Positions 18,166-26,886 of a stretch of 64,000 nucleotides of DNA are shown one piece after another (the stretch's first letter is position 1; every line of letters starts with the position of its first letter). Made by a program: the position numbers and the translations under genes. The notes beneath the pieces are model-generated. The model was given only the letters and a program-made list of their open reading frames with translations. It was not told the origin of the DNA and did not search any database. Source of the DNA: Ktedonobacteria bacterium brp13 (GTDB lineage: Bacteria > Chloroflexota > Ktedonobacteria > Ktedonobacterales > Ktedonobacteraceae); contig AP024096.1 of the NCBI GenBank assembly GCA_015099395.1, positions 1,178,001 through 1,242,000 of the forward strand, given 5' to 3'.

Positions 18166-20154
18166 ATGGAAGAACGGTTATCTGCGAGTTCTATTTTGTA
18201 TCCTGAGAATATTGCCGGGTTGCATGTTACGTGGACGTTTGCCAGTAAGGGTGAACTGACGGCCCCTGCTCTGGTTGTGGATGACCGGGTGTATGTTGGA
18301 TCGCATGATCAACATCTCTATGCGTTGGATGTTGAGACAGGGCATCAGATCTGGACGTACGTGACAGGGCGTAGTATTGTGTCTGCACCTATCTTTGCTG
18401 ACGGTATCATCTATGTCACCTCTCTAGATGGGAGTGTGACAGCACTGGAGGCCTCTGGAGGTGGGGTATTGTGGCGCACAAGGCTGAAGGATGCTATTGA
18501 GTCCTCGCCGCTGCTGATTGGTAATACCTTATACATTGGTTGTACTGATGGGTATGTGTATGCGCTGGATTCGGCGATCGGGGATCATCTGTGGAAGTTC
18601 CGGGTAGGAGATGGTATCCAGGCTTCTCTGGTTGCGAGTGAAGAAGGGATTATCTACTTTGGGTCCTGGAATCAGCAGGTTTATGCACTCGATGCATCGA
18701 CTGCGACGAAGCTCTGGAGCTTCAAGACTGGTGGGCGTATCAGTGCTGCTGTGGCTCTACAGGAAGATGTTGTGTATGTTTGCAGCCAGGATGGAAACCT
18801 GTACGCGTTGGATGTGTCGTCAGGGAAGGCTCTCTGGACGTTTAAAGCCGGTAAGATGCTACTCGCTGCACCTGTAGTGGTGGGGAGCACCGTCTTTGTC
18901 GCTTCGCATGAAGGGATGCTTTATGCGTTGAATGCTGGTGACGGTCAGCCGCTATGGCAGGTGGAACTGGGAGCAGGTGTACGTGGCACGCCACTGGTCC
19001 TTGATGAGATCCTGTATGTCGGGACCGATGATCATTGTGTATATGCTCTGATGGCTCGCACTGGTGAGCGCTTATGGCGTTATCAGGTGGGAGGATCTGT
19101 GGATGCCTCGCTGACTATTGGCAATGGGATGCTCTTTGTGCCGGCGCGCGACCATCAATTGTATGCTTTTACAAGTGACCGACTCTGGCGTTTCACTGTG
19201 GGTGATCGTGTCGCGGCTACTGCGGCTGTCTCGTTTGATGATGCTGGTGATGTTGATACTGTCTATGTTGGTTCGCACAAACGCCGCCTGTATGCATTGA
19301 ATGCGCGCAATGGCGATGAGCGCTGGAACTTTGTAGTGAGCGCTTCTATCGCGTCTACGCCTCTCTACGATGACGATACTGTCTATTTTAGTGCGCTTGA
19401 TCGTTGTGTATATAAGGTGAACGCCGCAACAGGTGCACCGCTGTGGCGACAATGTACCGACGAAGCGATCATGTCTTCGCCGACGCTCGCTAATGGGGTC
19501 ATTTATGTAGGGGCACGTGACCAGCAACTGCATGCCTTCGATAGTGTCAGCGGCGAAGAGCTCTGGGCCACTCTCCTTGGTGGTGATGTCGATTCAACGC
19601 CGGCCGTCCTCAACGATACTGTCTACGTAGGCTGTAGCAATCACAATATCTATGCCCTGGATGCACTGACAGGGAGTGAACGCTGGCACTTTACGACGGG
19701 CGGCGCTATAGTGTCTTCTCCGGCTGTGAAGGCTGGCCTGGTCTATATCGGTTCCACCGATCATGTCCTCTATGCCCTGGATGCGCATCGCGGTTCTGAA
19801 CGCTGGAGCCACCGCGCTGGTGGTGCTGTCTCTTCACCACTCGTCGATAAAGATACTGTGTATGTCTGCTCATTGGATCACCGTTGCTATGCCTTGAATG
19901 CGCACAATGGTGCTGTGAAGTGGCAATTTACAACGAGCGACAAAGTTCACTCGGCCCCGGCTATCGCTGGAGGTATTCTGTATATTGCCTCTCTCGACCG
20001 TACTATCTATGCCCTCAATGCTCAGAATGGACGTGAGTTGCACCGTTACCGTACAGAGGGTCCCATCAGTGCTGCGCCAGTGCTGGCAGGGCACTATCTC
20101 TACATTGGAGACCTGAGTGGTTACGTGTACGCATTTCATAAAGCGCATCGCTAG
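18166..20154 (+). CDS. PQQ-like beta-propeller repeat protein, 16 repeats
   Basis: About 662 residues made almost wholly of 16 repeats of about 40 residues with the pattern (V/I)Y(V/I)GSxDxxLYALDAxTGxxLW, the PQQ-enzyme/BamB-type blade. Sixteen blades fit two eight-bladed propellers. There is no catalytic dehydrogenase motif, no signal peptide and no membrane helix in the chosen product, so it is probably a cytoplasmic scaffold or ligand-binding protein and not a quinoprotein enzyme. The ATG at 18166 has GAGGT about 8 nt upstream; an in-frame ATG at 18121 would add a short hydrophobic stretch (VVLCIFFVEVY) that could be a weak signal anchor, so secretion is not excluded. A terminator hairpin follows. 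Confidence 0.85.
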   Translation: MEERLSASSILYPENIAGLHVTWTFASKGELTAPALVVDDRVYVGSHDQHLYALDVETGHQIWTYVTGRSIVSAPIFADGIIYVTSLDGSVTALEASGGGVLWRTRLKDAIESSPLLIGNTLYIGCTDGYVYALDSAIGDHLWKFRVGDGIQASLVASEEGIIYFGSWNQQVYALDASTATKLWSFKTGGRISAAVALQEDVVYVCSQDGNLYALDVSSGKALWTFKAGKMLLAAPVVVGSTVFVASHEGMLYALNAGDGQPLWQVELGAGVRGTPLVLDEILYVGTDDHCVYALMARTGERLWRYQVGGSVDASLTIGNGMLFVPARDHQLYAFTSDRLWRFTVGDRVAATAAVSFDDAGDVDTVYVGSHKRRLYALNARNGDERWNFVVSASIASTPLYDDDTVYFSALDRCVYKVNAATGAPLWRQCTDEAIMSSPTLANGVIYVGARDQQLHAFDSVSGEELWATLLGGDVDSTPAVLNDTVYVGCSNHNIYALDALTGSERWHFTTGGAIVSSPAVKAGLVYIGSTDHVLYALDAHRGSERWSHRAGGAVSSPLVDKDTVYVCSLDHRCYALNAHNGAVKWQFTTSDKVHSAPAIAGGILYIASLDRTIYALNAQNGRELHRYRTEGPISAAPVLAGHYLYIGDLSGYVYAFHKAHR

Positions 20155-20214
20155 TGCAGGCTAACAGGAGTCTTGCCATTCTATCCTGCCATTCTATAAA
20201 GAATGTTCCAATCT

Positions 20215-20248
20215 ATCTCTCGCTTCTCTGCAAAATGGAGCGAGAGAT
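20215..20248 (+). terminator. Intrinsic terminator after the propeller gene
   Basis: ATCTCTCGCT (20215-20224) pairs perfectly with AGCGAGAGAT (20239-20248), loop 14 nt, followed by TTGTTGTG. It lies 60 bp past the stop codon. Confidence 0.6.
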
Positions 20249-20415
20249 TTGTTGTGATTCATAATAGTATTGATGCATATGATTTGACTTTTTATGCTTT
20301 GTGGTTTATACGTGTAATAAGCTTTAAAATTAAAAAGCGATCTTTGGACAGTTATAAGCTACTCGATGTGTTGGTGGAATGGGAATAGTTTGCTGGGCAA
20401 AGGAGTGGTGTATTC

Positions 20416-21582
20416 ATGACTCAAGCGAATAATGGACCAGAGCCACGGCGTTTTCGCGCGAATGTGCCGAATGATCAAGTTATTGATGTGAATCGTGTGC
20501 ATGAGAGACTGCCTACACAGCCGTTTCGTCCCTTACCGACGCCAACGGGTGGGGCACCCTATCATCTATTATTGGAGGCTGTGCTGCCAGCTGAGACTAT
20601 CAAGCAGATTACTGCTGCGAAGAAGATGGTTTTCCAGACGATCGGTGATACTGGCGGTATCAAGCGACCAGAAGAGCAGCAGCTGGTTACCAACAATATG
20701 GAGATAGCGTTACAGGCTAGCGATGTCTCTGCGCGTCCGGCTTTTTTCTATCATCTGGGGGATGTTGTCTATTATTATGGTGAGGAAACGCAGTATTATT
20801 CACAGTTTTATGAGCCGTACTCTCATTATAATGCACCCATCTTTGCGATTCCTGGCAACCATGATGGTGATCTGCAAGATATGTCGATCCCCTCGTTGCA
20901 GGCGTTTAACAACAACTTCTGCTCAGCCGAGGCACAGATTGCTCCCTCCTCTGGTGACGCGCCACGTGACACAATGACGCAGCCCAACGTCTACTGGACA
21001 TTGGAGACGCCACTCGCAACGTTTATCGGTCTGTATACGAATGTGCCTGATGGTGGTGAGTTAGGTGATGACCAGATCGCCTGGCTGCATAGCGAGATGG
21101 AGGGGGCTCCGCGTAACAAAGCTTTGATCGTTGCGATGCACCATCCGATCTATTCTGCGGATAGCCATCATTCGGGCAGTAAATATATGGAAGATCTCTT
21201 CGATGCCGCCATGGTAAGCAGTAAACGTCTGCCAGATCTTGTGCTGACAGCGCATGTGCATAACTATCAGCGCTATACACGACAGTACAATGGAGCAAGT
21301 ATTACCTATATGGTGGTTGGGTCTGGAGGCTACTGGAATCTGCATCAGATGGTACAGCCTCTGCGTCAGCCAGCTTCGCCAATTTCTTTCCCCTTTCCTA
21401 TTCCGAATCGACCTGATCTGGTCTTGAATTCTTTCCTTGATAGCCGGCATGGCTTTCTTACGTTGACAGTCACAACCGACACTATACGTGGTGAATATTA
21501 TACCGTCCCACGTCCTCAAGAGTCGTGGAGTACACCGGCTGTGTTATTCGATCAGTTTACGATCGACCTGCATCTCACCTGA
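20416..21582 (+). CDS. Calcineurin-like metallophosphoesterase
   Basis: 388 residues. The two-metal phosphoesterase motifs are in order: FQTIGDTGG (GD), FYHLGDVVYY (GD), PIFAIPGNHDGD (GNHD), ALIVAMHHPIY (H) and LVLTAHVHNYQRY (GHxH-like AHVH). The overall pattern resembles purple acid phosphatase-like and 3',5'-cyclic nucleotide phosphodiesterase-like proteins. The substrate is unknown. There is no signal peptide, which suggests a cytoplasmic enzyme. AAAGGAGTGG lies 10 nt before the ATG. The 261-bp gap upstream holds the propeller gene's terminator and AT-rich promoter-like sequence. Confidence 0.88.
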   Translation: MTQANNGPEPRRFRANVPNDQVIDVNRVHERLPTQPFRPLPTPTGGAPYHLLLEAVLPAETIKQITAAKKMVFQTIGDTGGIKRPEEQQLVTNNMEIALQASDVSARPAFFYHLGDVVYYYGEETQYYSQFYEPYSHYNAPIFAIPGNHDGDLQDMSIPSLQAFNNNFCSAEAQIAPSSGDAPRDTMTQPNVYWTLETPLATFIGLYTNVPDGGELGDDQIAWLHSEMEGAPRNKALIVAMHHPIYSADSHHSGSKYMEDLFDAAMVSSKRLPDLVLTAHVHNYQRYTRQYNGASITYMVVGSGGYWNLHQMVQPLRQPASPISFPFPIPNRPDLVLNSFLDSRHGFLTLTVTTDTIRGEYYTVPRPQESWSTPAVLFDQFTIDLHLT

Positions 21583-21611
21583 TGCGTATACTATCCTGAA
21601 TACAATAAAGT

Positions 21612-21652
21612 AAAAGGAGGAGGGAAAGCTTGTAATGCTCTCTCTCCTCTTT
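21612..21652. terminator. Imperfect hairpin between convergent genes
   Basis: AAAAGGAGGAGGGAAAGC pairs imperfectly with GCTCTCTCTCCTCTTT around a short loop, with A- and T-rich flanks. It lies between the phosphoesterase and the 84-residue gene and fits a bidirectional terminator. Confidence 0.5.
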
Positions 21653-21658
21653 GTTCTG

Positions 21659-21913
21659 TTATTCTTCGTCGATTGGTGCATCACGGTCGGTTGCTTCCTG
21701 GACCTCTTCTTGCAGGATTTCTACCTCAGCCTCTTCCTGTCTATCATGGGCTTTGGCGGCTTCGTGTAAGGCATTCTCGTGTTGGTGAAGCCACTTATAA
21801 AGGTCGAGTGCTTCGTGTGGAGAGAGCGTGATGCGTGTGCCCTCCCCTGTGATCGCGAGCATGCCAATCTCGTGAAGTTCTACGATATGCCTGCCGATGT
21901 CGTGTGTTGCCAT
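21659..21913 (-). CDS. Hypothetical acidic protein, 84 residues
   Basis: Not recognised. The first half (TRITLSPHEALDLYKWLHQHENALHE) looks like a small folded domain with an amphipathic helix; the second half (EEAEVEILQEEVQEATDRDAPIDEE) is strongly acidic and probably a coiled coil or disordered tail. GAAAGGGGAGCACC directly upstream gives a good ribosome site for the ATG at 21913, which supports a real gene. It converges on the phosphoesterase gene. Confidence 0.65.
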   Translation of the reverse strand: MATHDIGRHIVELHEIGMLAITGEGTRITLSPHEALDLYKWLHQHENALHEAAKAHDRQEEAEVEILQEEVQEATDRDAPIDEE

Positions 21914-22406
21914 GGTGCTCCCCTTTCTCGAAATAAAGCTTCCCGGTTCATCACATTGCTAAGAGTTTTCCGCAGGAGCCTTTGACTCTTATCTACCTGT
22001 ACATAATTGTTATCACGTCTAGCAGAGGAATCTGTTGCAACTCGGATGCATGAAGTTCTCATAACTGCTCCGTGTTCGCTTGTTCTCCTTATGCCCTGAC
22101 ACTCTATGATACAGGTATCAACCGAGTATGTCTATTGTACGCTATTAGCGCGGCATATTAAATCGCTTTCTTATCTATTATAGACGGTATGCACGAAAAC
22201 TTGCCGATTTTGCTGGTTTCGGTGCGTTGTTCACTGTAACTGTTGGGCGGAAGTTACTCGGGCTTTGTTGTTGGATGAGATGAGGCTGGTAATAAAGGGA
22301 GGTAGCCCATTCTACCTCCTCTGCGGTTCTGTACGCTGCAGTGCGCGTCGATGGTTCAGGTGTGTGTGTATCTATAATCTAGCAGTGTTTTGTCGCAAAG
22401 ATTTAC
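21914..22406. other. 493-bp intergenic region
   Basis: No gene is seen. The left part should carry the promoter of the 84-residue gene. The right part holds a hairpin, GGAGGTAG (22298-22305) with CTACCTCC (22312-22319), which on the minus strand is followed by CTTTATT and so probably terminates the methyltransferase transcript. Confidence 0.5.
22298..22319 (-). terminator. Probable terminator of the methyltransferase gene
   Basis: An 8-bp perfect stem with a 6-nt loop, followed on the minus strand by CTTTATT. It lies about 90 bp downstream of the stop codon. Confidence 0.5.
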
Positions 22407-23351
22407 TTATCTGTAGGTATCTGTGAGTGGTTTTTGTGCAGTATAGATAACAGCTATATAGCTAGAATGGTACTCTTCCCATTCACGTACGACCTGGTCG
22501 GCGAGATCGTCAAATTGCCATGCGGTATAGCCAACGATCTTTTGAATGGGTTCTTTAAATGATTTCATGCCTTCGGTCATATCTGTTGCGAGCATGGTGC
22601 CTGCACGCCCACTCCAGCGTCCGATAGGAGCTTCAATCTTGCGCGTCTGGATCTGTGTAAAGCCAGCCTGCTTGCAGTGGTTGCCAAGGTTATACATCTC
22701 ACGTGGATCGATGCCGCGAGAGGCTGCAACTTGCATAACGGCTTCGTACATGCGTGCACATGCCCAACCTCCAGGACGATAAGGATCGCCGCCAGCTTCG
22801 ATCAACTCAATAGTGCCACCGGGCCGGGTGACCTGAAACAACGTCTGTATAACTGTAGGCCACATTGTCTTGGGGACGGCATTGATTAAAAAGCGCATAT
22901 GGACAAAATCAAAGTAGTTGTTGGGGAAAGGAATCCCTTCAAGCAGGTTGCATTGCACAAACATATAGTTTTCAGGTTTGTCTGAACGTTGAACTTCTTG
23001 CAGATCTATCCCGACAATCTGAGCTTCGGGAAAGTCTTGCGCCATTTCACTTCCCCAGATACCTGTGCCACAGCCTACATCCAGTATACTGCTTATGGGA
23101 TGTGTAAGAGCGACAGTTGTGTTTCCTTTGAACATGGCACGCAGCAGATGGTGCTGAAAATCGAGTCGGTTGATCTCATCACTGTCTTTGGGTAGAAGAT
23201 AAGGGACATCTAGCGGTGCTGAACGTGTTTCATGAATGCGTTCATAGAGCGAAGAAGCTGCTGTGCTTGAATAATCCACTGTTGAATGTTCTGGCGTTGA
23301 AGAACCTTCTGGCGGATCCGTCTGACTTTTTTTTGAAAACGGCCAGGGCAT
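22407..23351 (-). CDS. Class I SAM-dependent methyltransferase
   Basis: 314 residues. The SAM-binding motif I is ILDVGCGTGIWG near residue 89, followed by the acidic strand IVGIDLQEV, then FPNNYFDFVHMRFLINAVP (motif II/post II) and RPGGTIELIEAGG (motif III). This pattern is that of methyltransferase domain 25-type enzymes. The first 60 residues are polar and probably disordered (KKSQTDPPEGSSTPEHST). The substrate is not known. The gene is transcribed away from the thiamine operon. Confidence 0.85.
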   Translation of the reverse strand: MPWPFSKKSQTDPPEGSSTPEHSTVDYSSTAASSLYERIHETRSAPLDVPYLLPKDSDEINRLDFQHHLLRAMFKGNTTVALTHPISSILDVGCGTGIWGSEMAQDFPEAQIVGIDLQEVQRSDKPENYMFVQCNLLEGIPFPNNYFDFVHMRFLINAVPKTMWPTVIQTLFQVTRPGGTIELIEAGGDPYRPGGWACARMYEAVMQVAASRGIDPREMYNLGNHCKQAGFTQIQTRKIEAPIGRWSGRAGTMLATDMTEGMKSFKEPIQKIVGYTAWQFDDLADQVVREWEEYHSSYIAVIYTAQKPLTDTYR

Positions 23352-23613
23352 TCGTATGCTACCTTTCTATCACCTCACAGGGTCTGTCAATATGCATGAA
23401 CTGCAATATTGGATTCTCCTACGAAGTGAACTAAACTGATATCCTTCTTGTGTTACTATACCATTACATCTCATCAATGCATGCATTAAAAAAACGTTAA
23501 GATATAGTCAAGGCCTGTGACACTGATGGTTGATCCATGAAGTCTCGTGAACTTTTTATCACTTCACAAATCTCTACGAATAGGCTATACTTGAGATGCT
23601 GAATTGATAAATA

Positions 23614-23641
23614 TTGACATTGCACCTTTTTGAAGTAAGAT
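23614..23641 (+). promoter_or_regulatory. Predicted promoter of the thiamine-precursor transport operon
   Basis: TTGACA at 23614-23619 is a perfect -35 box. Sixteen bases on is TAAGAT (23636-23641), a fair -10 box (TA---T conserved). The -10 is the first six bases of cloverleaf repeat copy B, so the repeat appears to have donated it. Transcription would start within the repeat, about 80 bp before the riboswitch. Confidence 0.55.
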
Positions 23642-23711
23642 CTCTTATTCCGAAAACCAACGCGACTGGCGTCGCTAGTGCTATGCACACGCAAGTTTTC
23701 GGATATGAAGT
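23636..23711 (+). repeat. Cloverleaf repeat, copy B
   Basis: A 76-bp copy starting TAAGATCTCTTATTCCG and ending GTTTTCGGATATGAAGTA. It contains the CCGAAAAC/GTTTTCGG, GCGAC/GTCGC and GTGC/GCAC stems. It lies only 20 bp upstream of the TPP riboswitch and overlaps the predicted -10 box. Confidence 0.85.
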
Positions 23712-23730
23712 AAATAACGAGTACAAAGAA

Positions 23731-23850
23731 GCTGCTAGGGGAGTCTGCGGACTGAGAGGCGGACGCATAGGCATAAGTATACATACGGTATATGCGTCAC
23801 CGACCCTTGTGAGAACCTGATCTGGATCATGCCAGCGGAGGGAAGTAGCG
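23731..23850 (+). promoter_or_regulatory. TPP riboswitch (THI element)
   Basis: The thi-box hallmarks are in place: AGGGGAGTC for the first arm, GGACTGAGAGG (CTGAGA at 23752-23757, the pyrimidine-sensing loop), then ACCCTT and GAGAACCTGATCTGG with ATCATGCCAGCGGAGGGA (about 23813-23843), the pyrophosphate-sensing arm. A variable hairpin lies at 23760-23800. It precedes an intrinsic terminator and the ThiXYZ-type genes, so thiamine pyrophosphate should favour early termination and switch off import. Confidence 0.93.
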
Positions 23851-23951
23851 ATTGTGTCGAGCCTATGAAGTAGAAGGCGTTCGTACGTTGTGGCTGTTGA
23901 TGCCACTGGAGCGCTTTTTGCTTCTATTACGCATACATAGCGACAGAAATG

Positions 23952-23984
23952 CCACTTCTCATATCCCTGAGAAGTGGTTTTTTT
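23952..23984 (+). terminator. Riboswitch-controlled intrinsic terminator
   Basis: CCACTTCTCA (23952-23961) pairs perfectly with TGAGAAGTGG (23968-23977), loop 6 nt, followed by seven T. It stands between the TPP riboswitch and the first gene (start 24064), the normal place for an expression platform. Confidence 0.9.
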
Positions 23985-24063
23985 ATGCTCTTGTCGGGTA
24001 CTTATCTGGTGCTTATGGAGAGCTTATGGGCTTGTCGATTGGGATGATTGGCAGGAGTTTGTG

Positions 24064-24861
24064 ATGGGAAAAGAGATGTCGTTAGCGCGGTCGAAGATGG
24101 CTCGACTCACGCTCCAGGGTGTTACCAGGACGTATCGGGAGGGTCGGAGACGTGTCGAGGCGCTGGCTCCGATCGATCTTTCGGTGGAGCAGGGTGAGTT
24201 TGTGACGCTGATTGGTCCGAGTGGTTGCGGGAAAAGTACGCTTTTCAATATTATTGCGGGTGTCGATCGAGCAGACAGCGGTCAGATCGCTCTGGATGGG
24301 GATCTACAGGGTGATCGACGTGGCAAGGTTGGTTATATGCCGCAGCAGCCGTTGTTGCTACCATGGCGTACCGTGGAGGAGAACGTGTTGTTGGGCTTAG
24401 ATGTGCGCCATGTGCCACGCGGTGAGGCGCTACAGCAGGCACATGCGTTACTTGAGCGTTTTGGGCTGGCGGAGTTTGCGGAGCACTATCCGGCGACGTT
24501 ATCAGGTGGTATGCGTCAGCGTGTGGCCCTCTTGCGGACGGTACTTTTTAACTCGTCGTTCTTGCTGTTAGATGAACCTTTTGGCGCGCTGGATGCCCTG
24601 ACACGTATCGTTATGCAACGCTGGTTGCTTGAGTTATGGGAGAGTTTGCATGTGAGTGTGCTCTTTATTACTCATGATGTGCGGGAGGCGATCTTTCTCT
24701 CTGATCGGATCTACGTGTTGAGCGCTCGTCCGGCGCGCATCCTGCGTACTGTTGAAGTTGACCTGCCACGGCCACGTCGCCAGGAGTCTTTGGCGACCGA
24801 ACGTGCGCTGCAACTTGAGCAAGAGCTACTGGAGCTGTTGGTGAAGGAGCAGACAGTATGA
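24064..24861 (+). CDS. thiZ: ABC transporter ATPase, thiamine precursor (HMP) import
   Basis: About 265 residues, of the nitrate/sulfonate/taurine/ThiZ ATPase group. Walker A GPSGCGKSTL near residue 50, Q-loop in GYMPQQPLLLPWRTV, signature LSGGMRQRVALLRT, Walker B SFLLLDEPFGALD, and the switch His in FITHDVREA. The ATG at 24064 has AGGAG six bases upstream. Placed under a TPP riboswitch and beside a ThiY-like binding protein, it should power import of the thiamine pyrimidine precursor (HMP or formylaminopyrimidine). The gene symbol is by context. Confidence 0.87.
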   Translation: MGKEMSLARSKMARLTLQGVTRTYREGRRRVEALAPIDLSVEQGEFVTLIGPSGCGKSTLFNIIAGVDRADSGQIALDGDLQGDRRGKVGYMPQQPLLLPWRTVEENVLLGLDVRHVPRGEALQQAHALLERFGLAEFAEHYPATLSGGMRQRVALLRTVLFNSSFLLLDEPFGALDALTRIVMQRWLLELWESLHVSVLFITHDVREAIFLSDRIYVLSARPARILRTVEVDLPRPRRQESLATERALQLEQELLELLVKEQTV

Positions 24862-25679
24862 GCACGCGTGAATTGATGAAGAAAGAGCGCATGAGTGGGA
24901 ATGGCTCGCTACGCTTGCTGGCTAGCTATGGTCCAGCGCTGATCGTGCTGGTGGTTTTGCTGGTGGTGTGGGAGGCTGTGACACGTGGAGGCTTGATGGC
25001 GAGCAATATACTGCCGGCTCCCAGTGCGATTGTGCAGGCGTTAGTTGCGAATTGGGATGTGCTGGCGGGCCACACGATACAGACGGCGTTTGAAACGGTG
25101 ATGGGCCTGCTGCTGGCGGCTGTACTGGGTCTGGGTATCGCTATCCTGCTGGACTTCTCGCCCTGGGTGCGCCGTGCGTTGTATCCGCTGCTGATCACGT
25201 CGCAGACTATCCCGATGGTCGCGCTGGCTCCATTGCTGGTCATCTGGTTCGGCTTTGGATTGACGCCAAAGATCATTGTAGTGACGCTCTATTGTTTCTT
25301 TCCCATCGCCGTAGCGGTCGCTGACGGACTAGCGGGGACCGATCCTGATCTGTTACGTCTGATGGATAGCATGAAGGCAACCTCCTGGCAGACGCTGACG
25401 TTAGTGAAATTGCCAGGTGCACTACCATCCTTCTTCTCCGGGCTACGGATCGCCGCTACGTATAGTGTGACTGGCGCGATTGTCGGTGAATATGTAGCGG
25501 CTGATAGAGGGTTGGGCGTTTATATGAAGACCTCTATGGATGTCATTGTACTGGTATTTGCCGCAGTACTGATTACGGTTGTGCTCAGTCTATTGCTCTT
25601 CGGACTGGTATCGTGCATGGAATGGCTTGCCTTGCCCTGGTATCAGCGCCATCGAGGGTATTATCATGATTTTTTGTAG
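24858..25679 (+). CDS. thiX: ABC transporter permease, thiamine precursor import
   Basis: 273 residues with about six membrane helices. The BPD-type EAA loop is seen in LMDSMKATSWQTLTLVKLPGALPSFFSGLRIA (about residues 170-205). The start codon overlaps the stop of the ATPase gene (ATGA, 24858-24861), so the two are translationally coupled. Together with the ATPase and the binding protein it forms a ThiXYZ-type importer. A hairpin lies just after its stop. Confidence 0.87.
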   Translation: MSTRELMKKERMSGNGSLRLLASYGPALIVLVVLLVVWEAVTRGGLMASNILPAPSAIVQALVANWDVLAGHTIQTAFETVMGLLLAAVLGLGIAILLDFSPWVRRALYPLLITSQTIPMVALAPLLVIWFGFGLTPKIIVVTLYCFFPIAVAVADGLAGTDPDLLRLMDSMKATSWQTLTLVKLPGALPSFFSGLRIAATYSVTGAIVGEYVAADRGLGVYMKTSMDVIVLVFAAVLITVVLSLLLFGLVSCMEWLALPWYQRHRGYYHDFL

Positions 25680-25700
25680 CAGGATAGTACAGCTATCCTG
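25680..25700 (+). terminator. Hairpin between permease and binding-protein genes
   Basis: CAGGATAG and CTATCCTG pair perfectly around TACAG, followed by TATATATTTT. Placed between two genes of one operon, it may tune the relative amounts of mRNA by partial termination or by protecting 3' ends. Confidence 0.5.
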
Positions 25701-25751
25701 TATATATTTTCTTTATACATCTATCTTCTTTGTTGAAAGGAATTCATCATT

Positions 25752-26816
25752 ATGAAGTCACAGACACGCCTCTGGCTCAGCATTGCTCTTCCGCTGGTAC
25801 TTGTACTGGTAGTTGCGAGCGGCTATTTTCTGTCGCAACGTGCTACTACTGGTACGACAGCGAGTACAGCGCCTGCTGCTCATAGCAATCAGCCGCTTAC
25901 GAAGATGACATTGGCGCTGGATTGGACACCGAATACCAACCATACAGGTATTTTTGTGGCACAGGAGAAGGGTTGGTATCGTGATCAAGGTATCGATCTG
26001 ACACTCTTGCCGTATTCGTCGAATGTGACCCCCGACGTGCTGGTAAGCGACGGAAAGGCAGATGTTGGTATCAGTTCGACCGAGGGTGTTGTCTCAGATG
26101 CTGCAGTTGGTCAGCCGGTTGTCTCTATCGCTGCAATTGTTCAACACAATACATCCGAACTTTCGGTACTGACAAGTTCTGGTATCAAGCGACCACGTGA
26201 TTTAGATGGGAAGACCTATGGTGCGTTTGGTGCGCCCTATGAGACAGCCGTTGTGAGCCAGATTATCAAGCATGACGGTGGGACGGGCAACTTCAAGAGT
26301 ATCGTGCTATCTATCGATCCTTTGCAGGCCTTGCAGAGTCATCGCGTTGACTTTGTCTGGATCTTTCAGGGCGCGGAGGGTATCCAGGCGAAATACCAGG
26401 GTATGCAGCTCACTTCGTTTCCGATCGTGGACAATGGCATCGCCGATTATTACACACCTACTATCATCGCGAGCCCAAAGGAGATTCAGCAGAAGTCTGA
26501 CCTACTCACGCGTTTTATGAAAGCGACCGCACAGGGCTATGACTATGCCCGCACCCATGTGGATGAGTCGGCGCAGATTCTGATGCAGCAAGCTCCCAAA
26601 GGAACCTTTCCTGATGCACAATATGTTGTCGAGAGTCAGCAATACTTGAGTCCTCGCTATGCCGATACGGGTCGCCAATGGGGTCTGCAAGATGCCACAG
26701 CGTGGGAGGGCTATCCAGAGTTTATGCTCAGCCATGGTGGAGTCAAAGATGCTGCGGGCAAGACTGTAACGCAGATGGATTTGAGTGCTCTGTATACAAA
26801 TAAGTTCTTACCATAG
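25752..26816 (+). CDS. thiY: ABC transporter substrate-binding protein, ThiY/NMT1-like
   Basis: 354 residues. An N-terminal hydrophobic segment (LWLSIALPLVLVLVVASGYFL, about residues 6-26) anchors or exports it; no lipobox Cys is present. The mature part starts with MTLALDWTPNTNHTGIFVAQEKGWY, a hallmark of NMT1/THI5-like proteins that bind thiamine pyrimidine precursors, and later DVGISSTEGV and KTYGAFGAPYE. AAAGGAATTC lies before the ATG. As last gene of the riboswitch-controlled operon it supplies ligand specificity. Exact ligand (HMP or formylaminopyrimidine) is not resolvable. Confidence 0.87.
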   Translation: MKSQTRLWLSIALPLVLVLVVASGYFLSQRATTGTTASTAPAAHSNQPLTKMTLALDWTPNTNHTGIFVAQEKGWYRDQGIDLTLLPYSSNVTPDVLVSDGKADVGISSTEGVVSDAAVGQPVVSIAAIVQHNTSELSVLTSSGIKRPRDLDGKTYGAFGAPYETAVVSQIIKHDGGTGNFKSIVLSIDPLQALQSHRVDFVWIFQGAEGIQAKYQGMQLTSFPIVDNGIADYYTPTIIASPKEIQQKSDLLTRFMKATAQGYDYARTHVDESAQILMQQAPKGTFPDAQYVVESQQYLSPRYADTGRQWGLQDATAWEGYPEFMLSHGGVKDAAGKTVTQMDLSALYTNKFLP

Positions 26817-26849
26817 TATCGTTATCATGTATAGTTGCGAAGACCATAA

Positions 26850-26866
26850 CCAAATGTTGCATTTGG
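26850..26866. repeat. Short hairpin, possible right end of the TnpB-type insertion sequence
   Basis: CCAAATG-TTG-CATTTGG is a perfect 7-bp stem with a 3-nt loop, 20 bp beyond the stop of the tnpB remnant. Such subterminal hairpins are typical of IS200/IS605 ends. It could instead end the thiY transcript, though no T-run follows. Confidence 0.4.
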
Positions 26867-26886
26867 CCTGGGAACTCAACATTCAG

